From a candidate division KSB1 bacterium (GTDB lineage: Bacteria > Zhuqueibacterota > Zhuqueibacteria > Thermofontimicrobiales > Thermofontimicrobiaceae): 42,556 nucleotides of DNA. This document shows positions 25,822-36,000 of this stretch, piece after piece. The DNA is taken from the NCBI GenBank assembly GCA_034506395.1, contig JAPDPQ010000039.1:1-42556 (forward strand), given 5' to 3'. Under the pieces are notes generated by a model that saw nothing but the letters and a program-made list of their open reading frames with translations, ran no database searches and had not been told where the DNA came from. The position numbers and the translations under genes were made by a program. Every line of letters starts with the position of its first letter. Position 1 is the first letter of the stretch.

Positions 25822-28464
25822 ATGAGTAACGGGAATGGAGCGGAGGGTGGAAAACAACGGCATTTAAAAAAATTGCGGTTGTTTGTTGCTGCGCCGTCCG
25901 ACATGAGCGCCGAGCGAGCTCGGTTGTCTTTGGTGGTGGAAGATCTAAAAGCGCTGGCCAATCACGTTGGCGTTGTATTGGATTTGGTTGATTGGCACCA
26001 GGTAGTGCCGGATCAGGGTCGGCCAGAGCAAATCATTTTGGATCAATTGCAGCCGGATAGTTGGGATGTTTTCATAGGTATTTTATGGCATCGGTTTGGA
26101 ACACCACCGAAGCAACGCGATCCGCAAACGGGAAAAGAATATCTTTCTGGAACGGAAGAAGAATTTCAGGTCGCTTATCGACTGTGGCAACGGCATCATC
26201 GACCTCGCATTATGTTTTATTGGTGCAAACGGAGCCCAGCCTATGATGATGTCGATCCCATTCAATTGCAGCGCGTCAAGCAGTTTTTTGCTGGCTTTGC
26301 CCCAGCAGCCGACCATCCCGGTCTTTATCAGATATTTGATAGCGTGGAGTCATTCGAACGGTTGGTGCGCAAGCATTTGACAGATTTTTTATTGGAGTAT
26401 GCCGAACAAGTGAATCAGCAAATGGTAACTCCACAGGAGCTGAGCACCTTTACCGCGCTGATGCCCAATACGTTGCCGCGTCGCGCTGCCTTTTTTGGAC
26501 GAGAAAAAGAGATGGAAAAAGTGCTTCAGGCGCTCAGCCCAGAGGAACGCGGCTGGGGCGTCGTGATCGATGGGATTGGGGGCATCGGAAAAACCGCGCT
26601 GGCTGTAGAAGCAGCCTATCGCTCGAAAGAGCTGGGATTGTTCGATGCGTTCGTGTTTGTCAGTGCCAAACAAAAGCGATTGGAACCGAGCGGCATTGCC
26701 CCGGAGATGCGAGCGGCAACCACGCTTGATGAGTTTATTAATGAAACAGCTCGTGCTTTTGGCCAGCCCAACATCAGCAAATTGCCCAGCGAGCATAAAA
26801 TTCAAATGCTATTCGATGTATTGCGTCGCACCCGAACATTATTAATCTATGATAATCTGGAGACCTTAACCAAGGAGGAACAAGAAGCGCTGGCCGATCA
26901 ATTGCGGTTTTTGCCGCAGAGCTGCAAAGCCATTCTCACCAGTCGCCGTCGGGGCGGTGAAGGGGCGCTCTGGCTTCGATTAGAGGCACTGGATTGGGAG
27001 ACCGCCCGAGCCATTATCGAGCATGAGTCAAGCCGCGAGGAACAATTGCGTCAGACGATTCAAATGGCGGGGGAAGCCCGCTGGCGCGAGTTACATCAGG
27101 AAACAGGCGGGTCGCCCTTAGCGCTTATCTGGACGTTGGGTTTGATGCGCGCTAAAGGATTGACGTTCGATCGAGCCATGGCCTTGCTTCGTCAAGGGGC
27201 TTCTCTTAAATCGCCGCTGCAAAAATTCATTTATAAAGAGGCACGCAAGGACCTCAGCGCCGGGGAAGTAGCGGCATTAAATGCACTTTCTTTCTTTATC
27301 CCCTCTGCCACATTCGAGGCGCTCATGGCGGTCGCCGATCTATCTCGCACTGCCTTGGAAACTGTCTTGGAGCGCCTGAACTCGCTGTCGTTGGTGAATC
27401 GCGAATTAGGCGCCGAGCGCTATAGCCTTCATCAACTCACCCGCAATTTCGTCCGGGATGAATTGATGGCCGAGCCAGATGTCGCTTTCGAAACTGGGAT
27501 GCGGTTCGCTCGTTACTGGGTCGATTATGCCAAAAAGTTTGGCGGCTATGATAAAGATGCCTATCGAACTTTCGACCGATTGGAATTAGAATGGGCCAAC
27601 CTCGAAGCAATCTCGGTCTGGCTCTGGGACACGGCTGAGATCAAGAACGATCGGGTTGGCAATAGCGATGCGGCTCGGTTGCTCGTTGAGCTCATTAGCG
27701 CTCTTTCCTTTTTCCTTTCTTACAGCGGCCGATGGGATGATTTCATTCGATTGAACGAACAAGCTTACTTAGCAGCCTCCGCATCCGAAACGTGGCGCAA
27801 CGCTGGCTGGCGGGCGTTTGATGTCGCTTGGATGCATTACAAGCGCGGACGAACCAATCTGGCCTCAGAATGGTTAAAGAAATGTGTTAAAGCTTGGGAG
27901 CGAGGGGGCACAAAGGGCGATGAAGCATCTGCACTGCGTCTGGGTGGATTGATCGCCCAGCAAAATTGCGAATACGCTCAGGCAGAAGAACTGCTCAAAA
28001 GAGCGCTGGCCATTCGCCGCGATTTAGGTGCCCATCGCGAAGTCGCCTACGCTTTGAATAGCCTGGGCCAACTGGCGCGAGAACAAAAGAACTACGATGA
28101 GGCTGAAAACTACTATCAAGAAGCATTAACCATTGCTCGCGAGATCGATGATAAAGCAGCTCAAGCGATATTTCTGGGCAACCTGGGCGAATTGGCCATC
28201 GATCGCAAGCTCTGGCTTAATGCTCTCGAACTCTTTGAGCAGGCCCTGCCCCTGGCACAAAAGGTCGGCAGCATCGAATTGATCGCAGATTCTAAATTCG
28301 GTCTTGCTCGCTGCTGGCATGCCGAGAAGCGTGCAGAGCCCGATTTGGTGCAAAGCTTTGCCAGCGAAGCGTTGGGAATTTTCGAGCGACTCCAACATAA
28401 AGATCTGCTCAAAGTAAAAAAGTTCGTATCAAAATTAAGCGCAGCCAATCATAAAGCAAAATAA
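25822..28464 (+). CDS. DUF4062-STAND NTPase-TPR protein (NLR-like)
   Basis: From the ATG at 25822 (GAGGTGAAGG upstream) this is an 880-residue multidomain protein. An N-terminal DUF4062-type domain (about 18-120, LRLFVAAPSDMSAERARL and WDVFIGILWHRFG) is followed by an NB-ARC-like STAND ATPase: Walker A DGIGGIGKTALA (about 249-260), Walker B TLLIYDNLE (about 339-347) and GGSPLALIW (about 429-437) like the plant GLPLA motif. A winged-helix-like region and C-terminal TPRs (about 690-860, with AYALNSLGQLAREQKNYDEA) follow. STAND proteins oligomerise when the repeats sense a ligand and then activate the N-terminal domain; many bacterial ones are antiphage. A defence role is inference. Confidence 0.85.
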   Translation: MSNGNGAEGGKQRHLKKLRLFVAAPSDMSAERARLSLVVEDLKALANHVGVVLDLVDWHQVVPDQGRPEQIILDQLQPDSWDVFIGILWHRFGTPPKQRDPQTGKEYLSGTEEEFQVAYRLWQRHHRPRIMFYWCKRSPAYDDVDPIQLQRVKQFFAGFAPAADHPGLYQIFDSVESFERLVRKHLTDFLLEYAEQVNQQMVTPQELSTFTALMPNTLPRRAAFFGREKEMEKVLQALSPEERGWGVVIDGIGGIGKTALAVEAAYRSKELGLFDAFVFVSAKQKRLEPSGIAPEMRAATTLDEFINETARAFGQPNISKLPSEHKIQMLFDVLRRTRTLLIYDNLETLTKEEQEALADQLRFLPQSCKAILTSRRRGGEGALWLRLEALDWETARAIIEHESSREEQLRQTIQMAGEARWRELHQETGGSPLALIWTLGLMRAKGLTFDRAMALLRQGASLKSPLQKFIYKEARKDLSAGEVAALNALSFFIPSATFEALMAVADLSRTALETVLERLNSLSLVNRELGAERYSLHQLTRNFVRDELMAEPDVAFETGMRFARYWVDYAKKFGGYDKDAYRTFDRLELEWANLEAISVWLWDTAEIKNDRVGNSDAARLLVELISALSFFLSYSGRWDDFIRLNEQAYLAASASETWRNAGWRAFDVAWMHYKRGRTNLASEWLKKCVKAWERGGTKGDEASALRLGGLIAQQNCEYAQAEELLKRALAIRRDLGAHREVAYALNSLGQLAREQKNYDEAENYYQEALTIAREIDDKAAQAIFLGNLGELAIDRKLWLNALELFEQALPLAQKVGSIELIADSKFGLARCWHAEKRAEPDLVQSFASEALGIFERLQHKDLLKVKKFVSKLSAANHKAK

Positions 28465-28766
28465 TCATATTAACGAGCACTCGCTCTGTTGGATCGATAT
28501 AAAAAAAATATACTCCACCACTCTGATTCGGTTCGGCAGATCCAAATCGTTCATCTAATTCGCTCATGGGCAATTGAACATGGGATTCAGCAGTATCGGT
28601 CATCAATCGTTTGTTGATGCCCTTGAATGCCAACGCCATGATTTCCGAATCGAAGTGCGACTGTTTGCTCAGCAGCTTGTAGCATTAGCTGAGCGACCAA
28701 GCTCCATTGCGCTTCACATTCTGGCTTTACATCCTTGGTGAATCGACTAAATTATCAATCCTTGAT
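28465..28766. other. Spacer with possible decayed minus-strand gene
   Basis: No secure gene is seen. A minus-strand frame (28409-28639, about 76 codons, overlapping the STAND gene end) has an acidic, plausible composition but matches nothing I know and could be a remnant. The VWA gene's promoter must lie here; I cannot place it. Confidence 0.35.
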
Positions 28767-30950
28767 ATGGAACAATTCAAACTAAATTTCTCAGGAAATG
28801 CGATTTTGCTTATCATTTTGATGGTCAGTTTGATCGGCTTGACTTGGTTCGTCTATCGATACACAGTTCCGCCTGTCCCAAGTTGGGTCCGCAGGCTGCT
28901 CAAGCTGCTAAGGATCGCCGCGTTATTGATTCTTAGTTTCCTTTTATTTGAACCAGTGATCAGCTTATCTTGGTACAAAGCTGAATCGCCAATTGTGGCA
29001 GTCCTCGTGGATACTTCTGCCAGCATGTCCCTTACGGATGAAGGCATCTCGCGCTCAGCCCGCGCACAATCGATCATTCGTTCGGAACTCTTTCAGAGAG
29101 TGGCCAAAGAGAATCACGTAGAATATTATCAGTTCTCTCATCAGCTTACTCCGTTAGATATTGAGCAAATGGACTCGATCAAATTTGACGGCAACGGAAC
29201 CGACATCAGCGCGGCACTGCGCCAGTTGAAACAGAAGAATGTAGATCGGTATCTAAAGGCTGTGGTGCTGGTGAGCGATGGGATAAATAACCTCGGCGAA
29301 AATCCCGCGAGTGCAGCCGATGAATTCGATATTCCCATATTTCCGATTGGGATCGGACAGCCCACGGAGCAACGGGACGTACGCATCGCCAAAGTGACCA
29401 CCAATCAAATCACCTATGCTGGCACTGAGGTGCCAGTTGAAGTCTCGGTACAAGCTGCTGGCTTTTCTGGTCAGAAAATTGAGATCCAATTGTGGATTCA
29501 GACGCAGGTGGTAGACAGCAAATGGTTAACCATTGATCATGATTTGTACGAAACCAGCGTACGGCTTTATTTCACTCCTGAGCAGCCAGGGCTTCAAAAG
29601 TATACTATCAAAATTCCTGCTTTGAATGATGAGTTAACAACGCTGAACAATCAGAACAGTTTTTATACCCAAGTCTTAAAGAGCAAATTAAAGCTTTTGC
29701 TGGTTGCTGGCAGTCCCGATCCCGATTTGAAATTTATTGTCCGGAACTTGAGCAGCGATCCCAACATCCAAATCGAGCAATGGGTGGTGAAAAAAGCGCC
29801 TTTGTTTTATCAAGGTGATTTTCCCAGCGATCCCAATCAATTGTTCGGATACGATGCGATCATTCTTCTGAATTACCCAGTGAAAAATAGTTCGCCTTAT
29901 GTCCTGCAAACCATCAAAGCTGCGCTGGGGGCGCGGCAGATTCCGCTCCTGCTCTTAGCTGGCAACGCCCTGGACGCATCATTGCTGCTGCCTCTCCAGG
30001 ATTATCTCCCTGTCACTTTTTTGAGTGGCGGAAGTGAAGAGCTCTTGGTCATGGCCCGCTTATCAATGACCGGGTCGAGCCACCCGATCGCTCGCATCGT
30101 GGATGATGAACTTGAAAATCAGCAATACTGGCAAAACCTTCCACCGATTTACCTATCAGCCATGCGAACCAAACTTCACCCAGGGAGCGAGGTAATCCTT
30201 GAAGTAGATCCGCAACAGAGCTTGCTGCGCGGTAATTTCCCTCAGCCTCCTCCGCTGATCGTAGCTCGAAAATTGGGTCAACAAAAATCCCTCACGTTTC
30301 TTGGGTATGGTTTCTGGCGTTGGGACCTGTTGATGTGGGGGATTGGGAGATCCAATGAGACGTTGAACAAATTATTGAGCAACAGTATCCGCTGGTTAAT
30401 CACAAAAGAAGATACGAAACCGGTTCGGATTTTCCCTACCCAGACCATCTTCCGCGAGGGGCAAAAGGTGAGTTTTAACGCAGAGGTCTATTATGAAGAT
30501 TATCGTCCGAGGGATGGCGTGGAGGTGAAAGTTTTCGTTCGAGGGGGCCAGCGCAGTTTCGATTTTTCGTTGAACGGCATTGGCACTGGCAAATATGAGG
30601 GCTCTCTCCCGGCTTTGCCAGCCGGTGATTATTCCTATCGGGGGACAGCGACCTTCAACAATCGGGAGCTCGGAACTGATCAGGGCAACTTCTCAGTTGA
30701 ACCCTATAGCCAAGAATTCCTCCAAACCAAGCGGAATGATCGGCTTTTGCAACAATTGGCCCTCAAAACCGGTGGCAAATTCTTCACAGAAACAGACTAT
30801 GATGAGTTGGTGGAGCGCCTCAAATTCCCAGTCCAGCGAACGCTCCAATCTGCGGAAGTTCAATTGTGGAACCGCGCGATCTGGCTGATCCTCGCTGTGG
30901 TATTATTGGGGCTCGAGTGGTTGCTGCGGAAACGAGCTGGAATGTTGTGA
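28767..30950 (+). CDS. VWA-domain membrane protein with amidotransferase-like domain
   Basis: From the ATG at 28767 the protein has 727 residues. Two transmembrane helices (about 10-30 and 42-65) are followed by a von Willebrand A domain with an intact MIDAS motif (LVDTSASMSL) and VVLVSDGINNLGE. An Ig-like segment, then a Rossmann-like domain resembling class I amidotransferase-like regions (KLKLLLVAGSPDPDLKFIV, IPLLLLAGNA), and a final transmembrane helix (about 704-720) complete it. Similar proteins are common in Bacteroidetes and Planctomycetes and often accompany MoxR/DUF58 gene sets, absent here. The function is unknown; metal-dependent protein binding in the periplasm is likely. The frame continues upstream but only to an ATT. 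Confidence 0.75.
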   Translation: MEQFKLNFSGNAILLIILMVSLIGLTWFVYRYTVPPVPSWVRRLLKLLRIAALLILSFLLFEPVISLSWYKAESPIVAVLVDTSASMSLTDEGISRSARAQSIIRSELFQRVAKENHVEYYQFSHQLTPLDIEQMDSIKFDGNGTDISAALRQLKQKNVDRYLKAVVLVSDGINNLGENPASAADEFDIPIFPIGIGQPTEQRDVRIAKVTTNQITYAGTEVPVEVSVQAAGFSGQKIEIQLWIQTQVVDSKWLTIDHDLYETSVRLYFTPEQPGLQKYTIKIPALNDELTTLNNQNSFYTQVLKSKLKLLLVAGSPDPDLKFIVRNLSSDPNIQIEQWVVKKAPLFYQGDFPSDPNQLFGYDAIILLNYPVKNSSPYVLQTIKAALGARQIPLLLLAGNALDASLLLPLQDYLPVTFLSGGSEELLVMARLSMTGSSHPIARIVDDELENQQYWQNLPPIYLSAMRTKLHPGSEVILEVDPQQSLLRGNFPQPPPLIVARKLGQQKSLTFLGYGFWRWDLLMWGIGRSNETLNKLLSNSIRWLITKEDTKPVRIFPTQTIFREGQKVSFNAEVYYEDYRPRDGVEVKVFVRGGQRSFDFSLNGIGTGKYEGSLPALPAGDYSYRGTATFNNRELGTDQGNFSVEPYSQEFLQTKRNDRLLQQLALKTGGKFFTETDYDELVERLKFPVQRTLQSAEVQLWNRAIWLILAVVLLGLEWLLRKRAGML

Positions 30951-31523
30951 TCTTTTCAACGAAACAGAAATGAGCGCTGCTTCCAACAGAGCAGCGATCC
31001 AGAGCAATGGCACGATGATCCGATAATAGATCCCCACGCTCTGCCAAAATACAAGCTGAGCGTCACCCCCTGAGGTGAGGATCTCGAGTCCCAGGCGAAA
31101 GCCCAACGCAAGGCTGAGCCAAGCTGCCGGTAGCTCGAAAACGACATGCGGCGCCAAGAACATCATGATCATTGCCTTCCATCCCCCTTCTTGATAGGCG
31201 ATAACGCCGACATGAATACCAATCAAAATAGCAAAAACGCCTGGAAGCACGACCCCGAATCCTGACAAAACATTGAAACCCAGCGAGAATGTGTTGATCA
31301 GAAAAATCACCATAAAAAGTTTGAAAAATCCCGGATTCCGCGCTAAAAATTCTTTTAAAACACGCCGCATCCACTCAGGGTACCACAATAGCCAGCGAAA
31401 CTGCTTTTTAACCACGACTACTGAAAGTATCAGCCCAGTTATAAAAAGCGCAATAGAGATGATGAATAACTCGATCTGAAACAGCGAGGCAAGCTGAGGA
31501 ACAAATTTTATGATGGCATCCAT
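30903..31523 (-). CDS. SpoIIM/DUF95-family membrane protein
   Basis: This 206-residue protein has about five transmembrane helices and the family hallmark FLAPHVVFELPAAWLSLALG (compare PHG-x-x-E-x-P in SpoIIM). Despite the name, the family is widespread in non-sporulating bacteria, often beside VWA/DUF58/MoxR genes. Its last 48 bases overlap the end of the convergent VWA gene on the opposite strand, so the two genes share DNA at their C-termini. The start ATG at 31523 is well placed. The function is unknown outside Bacillus-type engulfment. Confidence 0.7.
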   Translation of the reverse strand: MDAIIKFVPQLASLFQIELFIISIALFITGLILSVVVVKKQFRWLLWYPEWMRRVLKEFLARNPGFFKLFMVIFLINTFSLGFNVLSGFGVVLPGVFAILIGIHVGVIAYQEGGWKAMIMMFLAPHVVFELPAAWLSLALGFRLGLEILTSGGDAQLVFWQSVGIYYRIIVPLLWIAALLEAALISVSLKRSQHSSSFPQQPLEPQ

Positions 31524-31699
31524 TCAAATAATAGCGGCTATGAGTGGTTTAAACTTACCAAAACTGAAAATTCTGTTGTTTCAGATCATAATTCCATTCG
31601 CGATTAAGCTTTGTCTGGCAATATAAAAGAAAATTTTTTCCAGCAGCGGGAGATGGTCTCCCTGGCAGTTTTTAGGGTCTGCTATCGCGAAACCCATCA

Positions 31700-33010
31700 T
31701 CACTCAATTCGGATCAATTGAAAATCGCCCATGCCGGTTTTATCCTGGAAGAAGAAGCGCTGATCCAATTTGCTATAATACCATATCTCATAAGGGAGGA
31801 CATTCAGTTGTTCCTGATGCCGCTCCACTTCGGTCGGCGGCCCATATTTAATGTAAACGGCGCCACGATCGGTTTTCCAGCCCTCTTTGTCCAGCACATT
31901 GATGGTAAAAACGTTATTCGCAAATTCCACCCGTCGATAAAATTCCTGCTGCAGTTCATTGTACTCGGTCTCTGGAGTGGGATCGCGCTGTTTCCAGAAC
32001 GCTTTTAGCCAGGCCGATTTCAGACTATCTGGAGATTGGAGCAGATTTTTGAATTCCTTTTCGGAAACATATTCTTTGAGCGTTTCAATTTTCGTTTGCA
32101 AATTTAATGAAGAGGGCTCATCATTGCTCCAGCGCATGGAAAATCGCGCCTGAGTTCGGTCATGCAAATTTTGCTGCTCGACTTTGACCTCCAGCATGAA
32201 TCGGCCTGATGTCTTAATATGCTCCTTAAGATCGATCAAAATTGGAACCACCATTCGATCGGAAGAAAGTGATCGTTGATGCTCTGCCACTTTCTGATCA
32301 TTCGCATTACGAATCAGATAGCTTAACTTTAGTTCGCCACCCATTGAGGCCGGGTAAATTTCGAAATAGGCCCAAAGCTCCTTCTGGGAATCGCTGAAAT
32401 GGCGGGTCAAATTGGGACTGAACTGCCGAATATGATCTGAAGAATCAGCGATCACCTGATCGGCAAACACGATCTCACTGAGGGTAACCTTGCTGCGATC
32501 TGGTTTTGGAAGAATCAGCTCTTGTTCGCGATGCAGCGTCTTTTGTGTGTCGCGATCCGTCAAATCCAATGACAACTTGTAGCGTCCCGGATGCAACCGA
32601 AAATTCATTTGATGACGATTACTCAATTCCCGATCGTTGGTGGATTTGAAATCCGGAACCGTGATTTGATCGCCGACATTCTGTTCGACGACCAAATTGC
32701 CCTTATGGTCCAGGATCCGAACGGCTAAATCGTAACTTGCGGTGAAATGCGACTGCCGTTCTTTAACAAATTGCAGGATATCGTTAGCGAAGGCTACGGT
32801 TACGTCCAGGCGATAGTGAAATGAAGTTCCGATGCTATCTTCGAGGAAATAGTGGCTATCGTATAAAAATGGTGGTGGACCAAACATCTCTCGGGCTTGT
32901 GATGTTGCCACTGGCATCTGCTTCCCATCGATTTGGCCATGCAGCCCTGCCAAGCGACTCAAAACAATGACCATGACTAGAGCGGATTGGACGATTCGTC
33001 TATTTTGCAT
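31700..33010 (-). CDS. GWxTD-domain secreted protein
   Basis: This 436-residue protein has a signal peptide (about residues 8-25) and a C-terminal GWxTD domain: DKEGWKTDRGAVYIKYGPPT and LPYEIWYY are diagnostic. The domain is typical of Acidobacteria, Bacteroidetes/Chlorobi and KSB1-like lineages; its function is unknown. The middle (about 60-300) is beta-rich with Ig-like strands (RYKLSLDLTDRD). GGAG lies 10 bases before the ATG at 33010. It follows the peptidase/propeller gene by 48 bases and is probably in the same operon, suggesting a shared envelope role. Confidence 0.85.
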   Translation of the reverse strand: MQNRRIVQSALVMVIVLSRLAGLHGQIDGKQMPVATSQAREMFGPPPFLYDSHYFLEDSIGTSFHYRLDVTVAFANDILQFVKERQSHFTASYDLAVRILDHKGNLVVEQNVGDQITVPDFKSTNDRELSNRHQMNFRLHPGRYKLSLDLTDRDTQKTLHREQELILPKPDRSKVTLSEIVFADQVIADSSDHIRQFSPNLTRHFSDSQKELWAYFEIYPASMGGELKLSYLIRNANDQKVAEHQRSLSSDRMVVPILIDLKEHIKTSGRFMLEVKVEQQNLHDRTQARFSMRWSNDEPSSLNLQTKIETLKEYVSEKEFKNLLQSPDSLKSAWLKAFWKQRDPTPETEYNELQQEFYRRVEFANNVFTINVLDKEGWKTDRGAVYIKYGPPTEVERHQEQLNVLPYEIWYYSKLDQRFFFQDKTGMGDFQLIRIE

Positions 33011-33058
33011 GAAAATTAAGCTCCCTCAGCGTTCGAATCTCATCAGTTCTTTCAGCGA

Positions 33059-36000
33059 TCAGAATTCTGATCCCAATGATACATAATAAAATGGACCGTG
33101 GGTGTAGTTCACCAGGTCTGAGGACCAAGCGACATCAAAACGGAAGATAAAGAAGCCGAGATTCATTCGAGCTCCGATACCGTAGCCGAGAAAGATGTCC
33201 TTCAATGCGGGAAAACCTGAATCAGTTGCGATCGCTCCTCGGAATTTGTCGCCGAACCAGGCCGCACCAATATCAGTAAATAATGCCCCGCGAATATCTT
33301 GAAAACCCAATGGAATCGGCCAGCCCATGAGAAAATAGCGGATTAATGGAAATCGAAATTCCAAATTGTTTAACATGAAGCGATCGCCGTACCGCTCATA
33401 ATAATAGCCTCCTCGCATCGGCACTTCAAATGAGCTGAAATAAATGTCATTGACATCAGCCACTCTCAGCCCGCCTCGGGTCTTATAATTCAACCAGCCT
33501 GAGGTTCCGCCAAGGAAAAAGGTATGGGGGTTTTTGCCCTCGCTGATTCCCGCTGCTAATCGATAGACAAAATTGTAATCCTTTCCCAGCCTGATGTATT
33601 TGCGATAATCCACCTTTGCAGTGACAAAATTATAGCTATTGGGACCAATGCCCGGGCTGTAATTCAAACCGAGCATGTAGCGATGCCCATTAATTGGCCC
33701 AGTATATCCCCAAAGCACCGTGTCTTTTATATAGTACAAACCAGCCAATAATAGCCTCACTTTTTCAGTGGGCAATTCCCATTGAATTAGATCGCGATCA
33801 ATTCCGACCCATTGGAGGGTTCCGTCGATCCGACTGAACTTTGAAAATGGATGGGAAGCATACAGATTGAGACCGAAGAACCGATCGCGCGCCCAAGTGG
33901 GGAAAAAAGAATTATAGATGTAATAGAAATAGGTATAATGATAGCCACCAATTCCCCAATCAGTCTGCCGCGGCAAATAGAAATACATTAGCTCGTAGTT
34001 CGAATTTCTCAGATCATAAAATAGATTGGTATAAATGTCGATGCGATGATTCCCGAGAACGTCAGATAAGGCAATTTGCGTGAGTCCTTGGACTCCGTAA
34101 AATTGGCTATAACTGGCTGATCCGTAAAGGATGTCGGGAGAGAATTTCACCCGATATTTGCTGATACGATACTCACCATTTGGCGACTTATATTCTGCCG
34201 AGTCCAAAAACACAGATTTTTTGGTCGGCTCGATCTCGATTTTTCCTTCGGCAAATTTCTCGTCGAATACGAAATTTCGAAATAGGCTCTCGTCCAATTT
34301 GCTCACGTGATCGCTCTGTTGTTTGGACGCGGCAGCGTAATTGCGCTCGAGCTCATTGTGACCATGTTTCGCAATGAAATTGGTCTCCTCAAGCTTGATA
34401 GTGCCTGGCAGAATCTTCAGCGGGTTTTTTAACAAATAGATGTCATAACCAGCGTTATAAAACGACACAAATGCCAATTTGCTTTCGTCCCCGTGCCAGC
34501 TTAGGTTGAAAACACCAGTGATGACATTGGTGATGGGGTAATTGATGCCCGACTTCAAATCGTAGATGTAGATATTAAAAATACCAGAAGCATCGCTGAT
34601 ATATGCTAGTCGATCGCCTTTTGGTGAGAACACAGGTGATCCCTCCAGATTTGGTGTCGCGGTGATCCGTTCGATCTGACCGGTTTCCACATCTTTGAGA
34701 TAAATGTCGAGGTTCCGCAGTCCCTGGTGATAAATTTTGAAATCGCTGGGCAGGTCATTGATGTTGACATATTGGCGACGATCGCTGACAAAGGCGATCT
34801 TCTTTCCATCAGGCGACCATTGTGGCTGCAGATCGCTGAACACATCGTCCGTCAGTTTTCGTAGCTCCCGGGTTTTTAAATTATAGCTGTAGATGTCGCC
34901 CTGCCCATGCTTGATCCCCATAAAAGCAATTTCATCGCCCAAAGGAGACCAACTGGGAGTAAATACACCATCCAAATCCAGCGCTATTTTTTGGACGATC
35001 TTCGCCTTTTTCACGTCTACAATATGGAGCACATCATCGCCCATAGATTTTGCAGCGAAGGCGATGAATTTGGAATCCGGCGACCAACTTATCCCAGCGC
35101 GAAGCCAATGCAATTCCTCCAAATCCCCTGACTGCTGGCCGCTCACCAATTTTTTGAGGATTTTCCCATCGATGGCGCTCATCAAATAAATATCGAAATA
35201 TCCGGAACGATCGGAAAGGAAAGCGAGCTTATCCCCCTTTGGCGACAGTGCTGGACCGCTATTGACAAAATTGCGCCATTTGGTATGGTCGGTCATCCGC
35301 TTGGCGATCTCCTCCGGCTCGCTTCGATTGGCAATATCGGGCCAATATTCGCGCTTCAAATGTGTTTGCCACTTCTTTGTCAGGTCACGCGTGTCCAGTC
35401 CGATCGCCTGTTTCAAGCCTCGCTCTGTGCTTTTGGACAACTTGATTTTCCCCAACAACTCCCCGATCTTTTCTCCCCCGTATTTTTGTCCCATATAGTA
35501 AAGCAGCGACTGTCCCCCTTTGTACGCCATAAAACCATCGAGATAATCGATCTCCGGAACATAGCTATTCAATGTGGCATCACGCATGAACATATCGCTC
35601 TCTGTATCCCAGCCGCGGCTCTCATACTCGGCCAATCCCTCAATTAACCACAATGGCAGACGCAGCCGCGCCATCCCTGTGATGATCGATTGTACCCCTG
35701 CGCCATATACCATTTGAAGCATTACGGCATGGGTCAATTCATGATGGATCACATGTCGAAATCTTTCCCACTCCCCTTCGTAAGGAACCACCACGCGATT
35801 TTTAAAAAATTCAGTAAACCCGCCGACCGATTCCTCTGGCGGATTGAGATCGACATTGGTCTGCTGAAAATCATTATGGCTATTATGGGTGATGATCGTG
35901 ATCCGATCGACCAGTTCATAACGCAAGTCTTTTTTTAGTTGTTGATAGCTGGCCTCAGCGATCTCCGCAGCAAATTCCGCGATCTTCTCCCCACCTTTCG

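Noticed and set aside
28409..28639. Minus-strand frame of about 76 codons at the end of the STAND gene
   Set aside because: The composition is plausible but it overlaps the STAND gene and has no family resemblance; kept only as a possible remnant.
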